Assembly (NCBI GenBank): GCA_946186115.1
Contig: CAMHLV010000029.1
Location: 1 to 38,359 of the forward strand
Source of the DNA: an uncultured Prevotella sp.
GTDB lineage: Bacteria > Bacteroidota > Bacteroidia > Bacteroidales > Bacteroidaceae
Length of the DNA: 38,359 nucleotides
Direction of reading: 5' to 3'
The position numbers and the translations under genes are program-made. Shown piece after piece: positions 1 through 6,900 of the stretch (position 1 is the stretch's first letter; every line of letters begins with the position of its first letter). The notes below the pieces were generated by a model. It saw only the letters and a list, made by a program, of their open reading frames with translations, did no database searches and was not told where the DNA came from.

Positions 1-163
1 CAATTTTCAATTTTCAATTTTCAATTTTCAATTTTCAATTTTCAATTTTCAATTTTCAATTTACTAATTTTCAATTTTCAATTTTCAATTTTCAATTTTC
101 AATTTTCAATTTACAATTTTCAATTTACTAATTTTCAATTTTCAATTTTCAATTTTCAATTTA
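1..163. repeat. Heptanucleotide tandem repeat (CAATTTT)n
   Basis: About 22 near-identical units of CAATTTT, interrupted a few times by CAATTTA or CTAATTTT variants, run from the window edge to one base before the stop codon of the minus-strand ATPase gene (stop at 165-167). Read in that gene's direction the unit is AAAATTG. The array continues beyond the window. It has no open frame of interest and no spacer structure, so it is a simple repeat and not CRISPR. Two other heptamer arrays with different units lie behind stop codons near 14.35 and 20.43 kb. Confidence 0.95.
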
Positions 164-164
164 C

Positions 165-1352
165 TCAGTACAAGAATCCCAGCAGCCACAGCGGTATCTG
201 GTTGTCTCGACCAACCTCTGTGTTGTATCTTGCATAGATTGTATCGGGCGCGTACCTTATTTTATTACGCGCGGTAGCGTCGCAGATGCGGAATTTCTGT
301 TTCTCGTCAACGATGTAGAATGGCTCGTGGCCGTTCTGGTTCACCTTATGGTCCTTCCAGAGCGAGTTTACGAAGAACGTCTCCATAGCCTCCTGTTTCT
401 CCACGTGAATGGGGTAGATGGCATAGAGCAGGTTTGAGTTGTGGAGCATCACCTTCGACGGTTTCTTCGGGAAATCCTCGCCTACCGGATAAATCATGTT
501 CAGCAGTCGGGCATCCGTCAGATATTTGATATAGTTCATCACTGTGGCGCGGCTTGTCTCCACGTCCTGTGCCAGCTTGCTCACGTTGGGGGCCTTCGAG
601 CCCTCTTCGGCAATCTGGTAGAACAGTTTCTTGATTTTCGTCAGATATTTCAGTTCTATCTGCTTCACCAGCAGTATGTCCACCTCTGTCATCATGTTCA
701 TCGTCTTCAGCAGGTTTTCGCTGTAGTTGCGGTGCTCCTGGAAGAAAGGATAGAATCCGTGGTGAATGTAGTCTTGGAAATATCTGTTGGGCGACACCTT
801 GGGCAGGATCTGCTTGATGATGTGCTCGTGGTCGTTCAGAATCTCTTCTAGAGTGTAGGGGCGGAAGTCGTTGCCTGTCAGCAAGTTGATGAACTCGCGG
901 AATGAGAATCCTCTCAGGTTGTACGACTTTACGATGCCGTTCAGCTCAGGGTTCTCGTCTTTCAGGCGCATCACGCTCGATCCTGTGAAAACAATCTTAA
1001 GGTAGGGGAACTCGTCGTAACATCGGCGCAGCTCTTTCGACCAGTCTGGCTGTTTAAACACCTGGTCTATCAGCAGCACTCTTCCTCCTCTTTTGCAGAA
1101 CTCTCCTGCAAAGTCGGCTATGCCGTGTCCCTGGAAGTAGAAGTTGTTCATGTTGATATACAGGCATTTGCGGTCCTGGATATCAAAATGCTCTTTTGCG
1201 TATTGCAGCAGGAATGTAGTCTTTCCGATGCCACGTGTGCCCTTTATACCAATCATGCGGTCGCTCCAGTCTATCTCATCCATCAGGGTGCGACGAACCG
1301 GGGCGTTGACATGTTCAACTAAGTAGCGGTGTGTCCTGAAAAAAGCTTCCAT
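165..1352 (-). CDS. AAA-family ATPase (AAA_14/DUF4143 type), altered Walker B
   Basis: A 395-residue cytosolic P-loop ATPase of the AAA_14 plus DUF4143 architecture common in Bacteroidetes genomes, whose cellular role is unknown. The Walker A loop GTRGIGKTT lies at residues 38-46. Walker B reads VLLIDQVFK, so the usual catalytic glutamate after the aspartate is glutamine at residue 97. Sensor-1 is visible as KIVFTGSS. A helix-turn-helix-like segment (KLAQDVETSRATVMNYIKYL) precedes the C-terminal nuclease-like DUF4143 region. The longer frame opens at a GTG at 1379, but that codon lies on the -7 promoter element, so the ATG at 1352 is chosen. The family is convincing. The function is not, and the substitution suggests weak ATP hydrolysis. 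Confidence 0.85.
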   Translation of the reverse strand: MEAFFRTHRYLVEHVNAPVRRTLMDEIDWSDRMIGIKGTRGIGKTTFLLQYAKEHFDIQDRKCLYINMNNFYFQGHGIADFAGEFCKRGGRVLLIDQVFKQPDWSKELRRCYDEFPYLKIVFTGSSVMRLKDENPELNGIVKSYNLRGFSFREFINLLTGNDFRPYTLEEILNDHEHIIKQILPKVSPNRYFQDYIHHGFYPFFQEHRNYSENLLKTMNMMTEVDILLVKQIELKYLTKIKKLFYQIAEEGSKAPNVSKLAQDVETSRATVMNYIKYLTDARLLNMIYPVGEDFPKKPSKVMLHNSNLLYAIYPIHVEKQEAMETFFVNSLWKDHKVNQNGHEPFYIVDEKQKFRICDATARNKIRYAPDTIYARYNTEVGRDNQIPLWLLGFLY

Positions 1353-1378
1353 TCCTACGATTTGTTTTAAAACAGGCA

Positions 1379-1409
1379 CAAAGGTACGAATAATTCCCGA
1401 AATTGCAAA
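1379..1409 (-). promoter_or_regulatory. Promoter of the AAA ATPase gene
   Basis: On the minus strand TACCTTTG (1379-1386) is preceded 19 bases upstream by TTTG (1406-1409). This is the Bacteroidetes -33/-7 arrangement. Its position makes the GTG at 1379 an impossible start and supports the ATG at 1352. Confidence 0.75.
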
Positions 1410-1538
1410 GCCGAGATAGCAAAATCTTCAAAAAAAGCCACTTTTTTAGTATCCATTAACATCCGTGTCCGTCAGTCTACAGTTGTCGTTACTGCTGTAT
1501 TTGTGGATCTGTGTGACCTTATATTTTCTGTGATTTCC

Positions 1539-1569
1539 TTTGCATATTAACTTTTTTGTCGTATCTTTG
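1539..1569 (+). promoter_or_regulatory. Promoter of the MNT/HEPN pair
   Basis: TTTG at 1539-1542 and TATCTTTG at 1562-1569, separated by 19 bases, match the Bacteroidetes -33 and -7 elements. The first gene starts 23 bases after the -7 element, so the leader is short. Confidence 0.75.
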
Positions 1570-1592
1570 CAGGCAGATAGAAAGGATTTGAT

Positions 1593-1886
1593 ATGTTGGT
1601 ACTTCAAGATTGCATTAATAAACTGGCAGACTTCAAGGCTGCATTCAGCCAGAAGTACGGTATTACTAAACTCGGTATTTTCGGCTCTGTTGCACGTAGA
1701 GAAAATACAGAGGATAGCGATATTGATATTGTTGTGGAGGTGAGCAAACCTTCTCTGAAGTTAATGTATGAATTGAAGGAGGCTCTAAAAGTTCTGTTTG
1801 CATGTGAGGTTGACCTTGTCAGATACAGGGACTCTCTTCGCCCGCTATTCAAGTCGAACATTATAAGAGATGTCATATATGTCTGA
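1593..1886 (+). CDS. MNT-type nucleotidyltransferase (MntA-like antitoxin)
   Basis: A 97-residue minimal nucleotidyltransferase. The family signature is complete: GS at residues 31-32 within GIFGSVARR, then the metal-binding aspartates D43 and D45 in SDIDI. In characterised MntA/HepT pairs the MNT protein AMPylates a tyrosine of the HEPN partner and neutralises it. The next gene is a HEPN protein whose start overlaps this stop by 8 bases, which fits translational coupling. It has its own promoter just upstream. Length is normal for the family. The antitoxin role is inferred from the pairing. Confidence 0.88.
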   Translation: MLVLQDCINKLADFKAAFSQKYGITKLGIFGSVARRENTEDSDIDIVVEVSKPSLKLMYELKEALKVLFACEVDLVRYRDSLRPLFKSNIIRDVIYV

Positions 1887-2250
1887 TAATACATTAGCTA
1901 TCCGCGATAGACTTGAAGACATTTTGGAGTCTATAGGCCTTATTCAAGAGTGGAGTATAGACAGAACCACTGTTAATGATTATATGACTTCTCCAACAGG
2001 AGTGATGGCGTTTAATGCTTGCGTTATGAGATTGCAGGTGATTGGTGAACATGTTGGCAAACTTTTAAAGGAGGAGAGTAAACCTTTGGATGATTATCCG
2101 GAAATACCTTGGCAAGCAATTAATGGGTTGAGGAATATCATATCGCATGAATATGCCAATATTGATGAAGAGGTCATAGTGTCTGTTATCAATGATGACT
2201 TGCAGCCTCTCCAACTTGTAATAGAGGATTTGCTGAAGAAGCTATGCTGA
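1879..2250 (+). CDS. HEPN-domain protein (HepT-like toxin, DUF86)
   Basis: A 123-residue all-helical HEPN protein of the DUF86/HepT family. The RX4HXY active motif is intact: R85, H90 and Y92 in RNIISHEY. In characterised systems the arginine and histidine form an RNase site and the tyrosine is the target of AMPylation by the MNT partner. The chosen ATG (1879) overlaps the MNT stop in ATGTCTGA. An ATG nine bases earlier (1870) is also possible and would add three residues. Intact motifs in both genes suggest a working toxin-antitoxin pair. Target RNA is unknown. Confidence 0.87.
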   Translation: MSDNTLAIRDRLEDILESIGLIQEWSIDRTTVNDYMTSPTGVMAFNACVMRLQVIGEHVGKLLKEESKPLDDYPEIPWQAINGLRNIISHEYANIDEEVIVSVINDDLQPLQLVIEDLLKKLC

Positions 2251-2298
2251 CTTCCTCTTCATCCGTGTCTTCTCGTATTTTTTTCACGGCGAATTTCG

Positions 2299-2306
2299 TA
2301 ATTTTG
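2299..2306 (+). promoter_or_regulatory. Possible -7 element before the orphan antitoxin-like gene
   Basis: TAATTTTG fits TAnnTTTG and lies 31 bases before the start at 2338. No TTTG is found 19-20 bases upstream, so only half of the promoter is visible. Confidence 0.35.
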
Positions 2307-2337
2307 TCACCGTAAACAAGCAAAACAGAAAAAGTAT

Positions 2338-2607
2338 ATGATTACGACTGCAACAAGAAAGACAATGCCCGACACATTTACGCTAACCGTGCCGAAGGCC
2401 GATGTAGGCTTTTTCAAAACGATGGCTAAGAAAATGGGGTGGACGGTAGAGCGCAAGAAGGCAGTAAAGCCACGCCTCTATGATCCTGAGACGGGCAACT
2501 ACCTGAACGACGCGACCATGAAGGTCATAGAGAACGCACGCAAAGGAAAGGATGTCATAGAGGTTGGTTCGATGGACGATTACCTGAAGTTGAACAAGGA
2601 TCTCTAA
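2338..2607 (+). CDS. Putative antitoxin-like small protein without a recognisable toxin
   Basis: An 89-residue soluble protein. After a short N-terminus it reads FTLTVPKADVGFFKTMAKKMG, a beta strand and helix arrangement like small antitoxins that precede RelE/YoeB-type toxins in Bacteroidetes. A central PRLYDPETGNYLNDATM segment and a C-terminal VGSMDDYLKLNKDL helix follow. The stop TAA overlaps an ATG that opens a frame of only 23 codons (2607-2678), where a toxin start would be expected. No RelE or ParE domain is present downstream. The antitoxin assignment rests on resemblance only. It could also be a free-standing small DNA-binding protein. An alternative start at 2365 (MPDTFTL) is possible. 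Confidence 0.55.
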   Translation: MITTATRKTMPDTFTLTVPKADVGFFKTMAKKMGWTVERKKAVKPRLYDPETGNYLNDATMKVIENARKGKDVIEVGSMDDYLKLNKDL

Positions 2608-2679
2608 TGAACTGGCACGCACTCCGACCTGTTCAGCAAAAAGAACAAACAGAAAGCAAAATGATGCTATTTGTGTAAC

Positions 2680-2739
2680 AAAAAAAGAACCCGCACTTCC
2701 GACACTTCCAACACCCAGCTTAGGTGTCGGAAGTGCGGG
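2680..2739 (-). terminator. Rho-independent terminator, minus strand
   Basis: Arms CCCGCACTTCCGACAC (2690-2705) and its exact complement (2724-2739) form a 16-bp stem with an 18-base loop. On the minus strand it is followed by TTCTTTTTTT (2689-2680). It would end transcripts from the DUF4160-DUF2442 pair at 3.0-3.5 kb. The arm sequence is partly repeated in the loop and in the right flank (ACTTCC and GGAAGTG words). Confidence 0.7.
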
Positions 2740-3020
2740 AAGTGTGGGATTAAAATTTGTTTAGCTATCATAATGTGCGCGTATATACGTGCGCACGCGT
2801 GAGAAAAAGTTGACAACTACAGTCCATAGGTATGTTGAGGCTGATGACAAGAATTCTGATGCTCATTACAAAAATTCTAATGGTCAGAATTTTCCTGCTG
2901 AGCATCAGAATTCCACCGCGGAGCATCAAGGTAGATTACGATTGCTTCTCCTTGTACTCCCGATGCGTGATACAGTCTCATGCCAGTGCCCCCCTTTCCT
3001 TCAAGACTTCGGTCAGCTCC
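2740..3020. other. Non-coding accessory stretch with nested inverted repeats
   Basis: No convincing gene. Frames crossing it have repetitive low-complexity translations and no family resemblance. It contains an alternating GC/TA palindromic tract near 2775-2796 (GTGCGC, GTATATAC, GTGCGCAC) and a nested hairpin at 2851-2913, listed separately. Confidence 0.6.
2851..2913. repeat. Nested perfect inverted repeat
   Basis: Outer arms GAATTCTGATGCTCA (2851-2865) and TGAGCATCAGAATTC (2899-2913) are exact complements of 15 bp. Inside them AAAATTCT (2871-2878) and AGAATTTT (2886-2893) form a second 8-bp stem. A further GAGCATCA copy follows at 2921-2928. There is no T-run on either side, so it is not an ordinary terminator. 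It may be a small palindromic element. Confidence 0.8.
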
Positions 3021-3254
3021 TTACGCCACCATTCCGATGTCGTGCAGGAACTCAGGGGCGAGGTCAGCACCGTTGGCCCACTCGATGGTGTAGCCCGTCA
3101 GTCCGAACTGTGTGAACTTGTCAAGGTCGAGCAGTTCGCCGAATACCTCACCCGTCAGGTAAGGCTTCAAGTCAGCCAACTTGCGCGTCCCGTCGCTGAA
3201 GCTGAGCAGCAGTTTGTAGTCCTTCACATAGTCAACATCTGTGATTCTAAGCAT
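3021..3254 (-). CDS. DUF2442 domain protein
   Basis: A 77-residue protein covering a complete DUF2442 domain: MLRITDVDYVKDYKLLLSF, a strand-rich N-terminus with SDGTRKLADLKPYL, and a C-terminal TIEWANGADLAPEFLH corresponding to the family's IEWPnGaDlsPE motif. A good AAAGGAG ribosome binding site lies about 6 bases before the ATG. It sits 34 bases behind a DUF4160 gene, the usual partner. The pair is widespread in bacteria and has been considered a toxin-antitoxin-like module, but no activity can be read from the sequence. A terminator stem lies further downstream at 2680-2739. Confidence 0.85.
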   Translation of the reverse strand: MLRITDVDYVKDYKLLLSFSDGTRKLADLKPYLTGEVFGELLDLDKFTQFGLTGYTIEWANGADLAPEFLHDIGMVA

Positions 3255-3288
3255 ATCGTTCTCCTTTCTTTATTTAGTCAGTTCACGC

Positions 3289-3546
3289 TTATCGAAGAGG
3301 TTCAATACGTCCCAGTTTCTCACCCTTCTGCGCCTTCTCCCAAAGGGTAAGGATTTCTGCCTCGTGCAAATCCATCCATTCGTTCACTTTGGCGATGACC
3401 TTCGAGGGAGCCTTGCCGTCGACCACACGGTCGAGCACGCTGATGCAGCATTCATATTCGCCGTAGGTGAAGTGGATGTGCGGCGGATTATGATCGCGCC
3501 AGTAGAGGCTGATGATGATTCCAAAGAATTTGCTAATTTCTGGCAT
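3289..3546 (-). CDS. DUF4160 domain protein
   Basis: An 85-residue protein with the DUF4160 signature near the N-terminus: FFGIIISLYWRDHNPPHIHFTYGEYE, the NPPHIH motif being diagnostic. A C-terminal helical half contains VNEWMDLHEAEILTLWEKAQ. It is first in a two-gene unit with DUF2442. A second copy of the same gene order lies at 16.15-16.55 kb but encodes only the C-terminal half of DUF4160. A possible -7 element CAAAGGTA (3576-3583, complement TACCTTTG) lies 30 bases upstream of the ATG. Function is unknown. Confidence 0.85.
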   Translation of the reverse strand: MPEISKFFGIIISLYWRDHNPPHIHFTYGEYECCISVLDRVVDGKAPSKVIAKVNEWMDLHEAEILTLWEKAQKGEKLGRIEPLR

Positions 3547-3575
3547 AATGTTTCACTGCTTGTTTTATCCTGCTG

Positions 3576-3583
3576 CAAAGGTA
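3576..3583 (-). promoter_or_regulatory. -7 element before DUF4160
   Basis: The complement reads TACCTTTG, a perfect TAnnTTTG. No clean TTTG is found 19-20 bases upstream, so this is a half-supported promoter. Confidence 0.5.
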
Positions 3584-3683
3584 CAACTTTTTTGTGAGAA
3601 ATAAAAGAGAAAAGGGAAAAATTGCAGTTGAAAGAATAAAACCAGTCATTTCCCAGCAAAAACAACACTTTAGCACAATATTC

Positions 3684-3854
3684 CACCATTTTGGTGCAAT
3701 TATCCACCTGTTTTATTATATTTTACCTTACTTTTGCAACCCGTAAGCGTAGTGCCACACTTTGCGGGCTTCGGCCGTCCGTAAACTTTACGTAAATTTG
3801 CGTGGAATTTATTTTAACAAAATGCTCACGTTTCATAAAATTTGACTACATTTG
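3684..3854 (+). promoter_or_regulatory. Upstream region of the giant exported protein, two -7 elements
   Basis: The gap from 3547 to 3940 holds no gene. It contains TACTTTTG (3729-3736) and TACATTTG (3847-3854), both fitting TAnnTTTG, the second 86 bases before the start codon. Neither has a clear TTTG at the proper distance. Small palindromes CACCA-TTT-TGGTG (3684-3696) and TTTACGTAAA (3787-3796) could be regulator sites, but nothing else supports that. Confidence 0.45.
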
Positions 3855-3940
3855 CAGCCGTTTAGTGTGGTAGAACTACTAATGCAAACAATTAATGCAA
3901 AACCGAACATAACAAAACAACAAATAAACAAAACAACATT

Positions 3941-6900
3941 ATGATTAAAAAAATCTTATTCTTATTGACATTCCTCCTGACGACACTCGGAGGAGGAAAA
4001 TTGTGGGCAGAAAACTATACCGTCACTGACGACGGTGTATATGTCAACACTTCCACAGGAACGTCTGCATTTGCAGCAGGTACTACCTATCAAGCTACTT
4101 CAAACATTAGCATGTATATTGGAAGTAGTGGATGGACTATTTCTTCAGGGAATAAGTATATTACAGGAAGCGATGCTCCTAAATACTACAATGACACTAA
4201 CTGGAATTACAATTCAGGTGGCTTTCCAACCAAGGGTGCATATCTTACTTTTACACCAAGTGTAAATGGCAGATTCACTTTGAGAGGCACAAAGAATGGA
4301 AAATCTGGTATTAAGTATTTGTACATAGCGTCTGCTGGTGGTACATATGTTGAAGATGCAGAAGTTATATTTAACAATGATGAAGCTAAATATAATTCAA
4401 CTAAGCATGGGTATCCTATATCAGAAACAGACGATGAAAATTCTAAAATATCGTTTACTGCCGAGTTTAATATGACGGCAGGTACAACATATTATATAAT
4501 TATTGAGGGATATAGTAAATGGTCATTTACTGGTTTTTCGTTTACGCTACCTGTCACGACCATCAATGTTTCTGATTTGAATTATTCTGTTGGCCCTAGT
4601 GGTAAAGCTGACGCAGGACTGAACAGGACTGTTGGAGGCTTTAATTTGGCTTTTGACAAAGGAATTTCTAGTCAAGGTGTGAAATACAACGGTGGTAGCA
4701 GCCTCATTTTCCTAAGCGGAGCAAATGGCAAAATGACGGTGTCGATGGATAGCAATAATTCGTCGATAAGCATAACCAAAATATTGTTTAATATTAGCAG
4801 TTATGCAAATGCATCTACCTATCTCAGTGTAGAAACGGGGGGAGGTACTCTTTCAAAAGTTAGTGACACTCAAGTTCAATGGACGGGATCGGCACAGTCA
4901 GTAACATTTGCGCACAACACGAGTGATGGAACGGGTATTACGCTGAATAGTATGGTAGTGACAACTTCGGCACTTCCCACATATTCCAAGATAACCCCTA
5001 CAGTCACGCTGTCACCATCTTCGGCATCGATAAAGGTTGGTACTGCGGGCACTTATTCTCCCTCTACTTCCTCCACGCCAGCAAACTTTGCATGGACATG
5101 GAGTCATACTGATCTGACAAGTACGAATGTTACCTATAATGCTGGTAATGCTAACTCTTCTGACGTGGGCGATGCAGGTTCATTTACTACAACGGCATCG
5201 TCGGTAGCGGGCACTTATAAGATGTCCGCAACGTTTGATGGATCAAGCAATCCGTGGTTCAATTCAGCTACAATTTCTGATGCCTATACGCTGACTGTTC
5301 AGAAGAATGACCTGACAACATTTGCCTTCAATAATACAGAAACATATTATGGTAAAAGCGATGATAGTCCTTCTGGAAATAACAAATGCAAAGGTGAATT
5401 CATTGACAGGACCACGACTTTCAAATACAAGGTTGGACGTAGCCAAGTGCTGAGAACTCGTGTGGATGTTGCACCTGGTTTTGATGTGACAGGGATAGCG
5501 GTTGATAAAACTAATTTTGGTGTTTCTTCAGATGCATCAGCTGTGCTGGACGATTCTGATTACTCTTTGTCGAAAGCGTCTGATAGTAAGATTTTTTATT
5601 GGGGCGTGAAGGTTAAGAAACCTGGTACTGCATCGCTCACGTATAGCTTTAATGGTATATCTGAATACAATGCGAAGTATTATACGGAGATGTTTACCAT
5701 CGAGAAGGATGCCCCTGTTCTTGCATTTGCTTCTAACTTCATAACGAAAACTGAAGGAGGTGGCAATTTTACTAATACACTGACGTTGAATGGCCTTTCA
5801 CTGCCAGTTTTTGATGATTATGCAGGTGAGGTGAAAGCTACTTACGAATCAAAGAATCCAGATGTGGCAACAGTGGATGAAAACACGGGTCAAGTGACAA
5901 TTGTTGCTCCTGGTGTGGCAATCATCGAGGCAACAGTTGCAGAGTCAAACTGGAACAATAAGGCGACCAAGAGCTATACGCTGGTGGTAAATCCCACTTC
6001 GGGAACAATGCCTGATATTAGTTGGAATAACATTGAGGCAGGTTCGACTCAAGAGGTTAAGTATAATGAAAGCATTAATCATTGGGCAACTGCTTCGGTT
6101 GGTACTGTAAAATATAGAATTGCTGATACCTCGATAGCCGAACTTGACAATAAAGTTCCTTATAAGGTTACGGGTAAGGGTATTGGTTCTACTACAGTCA
6201 CTGCCTATGTAGAGCCGACGAGTACACACAACTATGCTGAGATTAGTTATAATGTAAAGGTTATTTCTGCAGGAGAATTAAAAAGCTTTAAATTCATACC
6301 AAATAATGGGAAGGTGAACAACGGCAAGAGCATTACACCGAAACTGGCATTCCCGACAATTCCAGCCAGTGGTGTTACTTCTCTTAAAGTAACACAAATA
6401 GAAGTTATCGATAAAGAGAGCTCTTCGGTTACACAAACGTTAACAACACCTGAAGAAATTTCAAACTGTGATATCATACGTGTTGATGCATTTGATGACT
6501 TGAGTAATAATTGGGAATTGGATGGTGTCAACAAAGTATTTAAGGTAAATGTTACGATTAATGGTAAGAATGTTGGCAAGGCTCGTATTACTGTAACATT
6601 TGAAAGTGACTATTATAATACAGCTACTGCAACATACGATGTTGAGGTGACAGATGCCGGAACAAGGAACTTCTCGTGGGCTGACGGAACAAATCCTGAA
6701 TACTACACTTATGCTGGCGACTTTATGATGTTGCCCGCTCTGACCGGAAATTCAAATGGAAATTACAATTATTCGAGTGGTGCTAAGAATAGTTCCGATT
6801 ACACGGAAGGTGGTGATAGTCATTTAGCCCTTCATGCCTATGAATATGAACGGAAATGGAATGGCTCAAATTTCAACATTAAATGGAATAATAAGAATAT

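Noticed and set aside
1..163. Possible CRISPR array
   Set aside because: The repeats are 7 bases long and contiguous, without unique spacers, and no cas genes are nearby.
441..851. 136-codon plus-strand frame
   Set aside because: Antisense to the AAA ATPase gene, with a His/Leu/Val-rich translation and no family resemblance.
2789..3350. Overlapping plus-strand frames of 108 and 172 codons
   Set aside because: They translate the inverted repeats and the antisense of DUF2442, with no start signal or domain.
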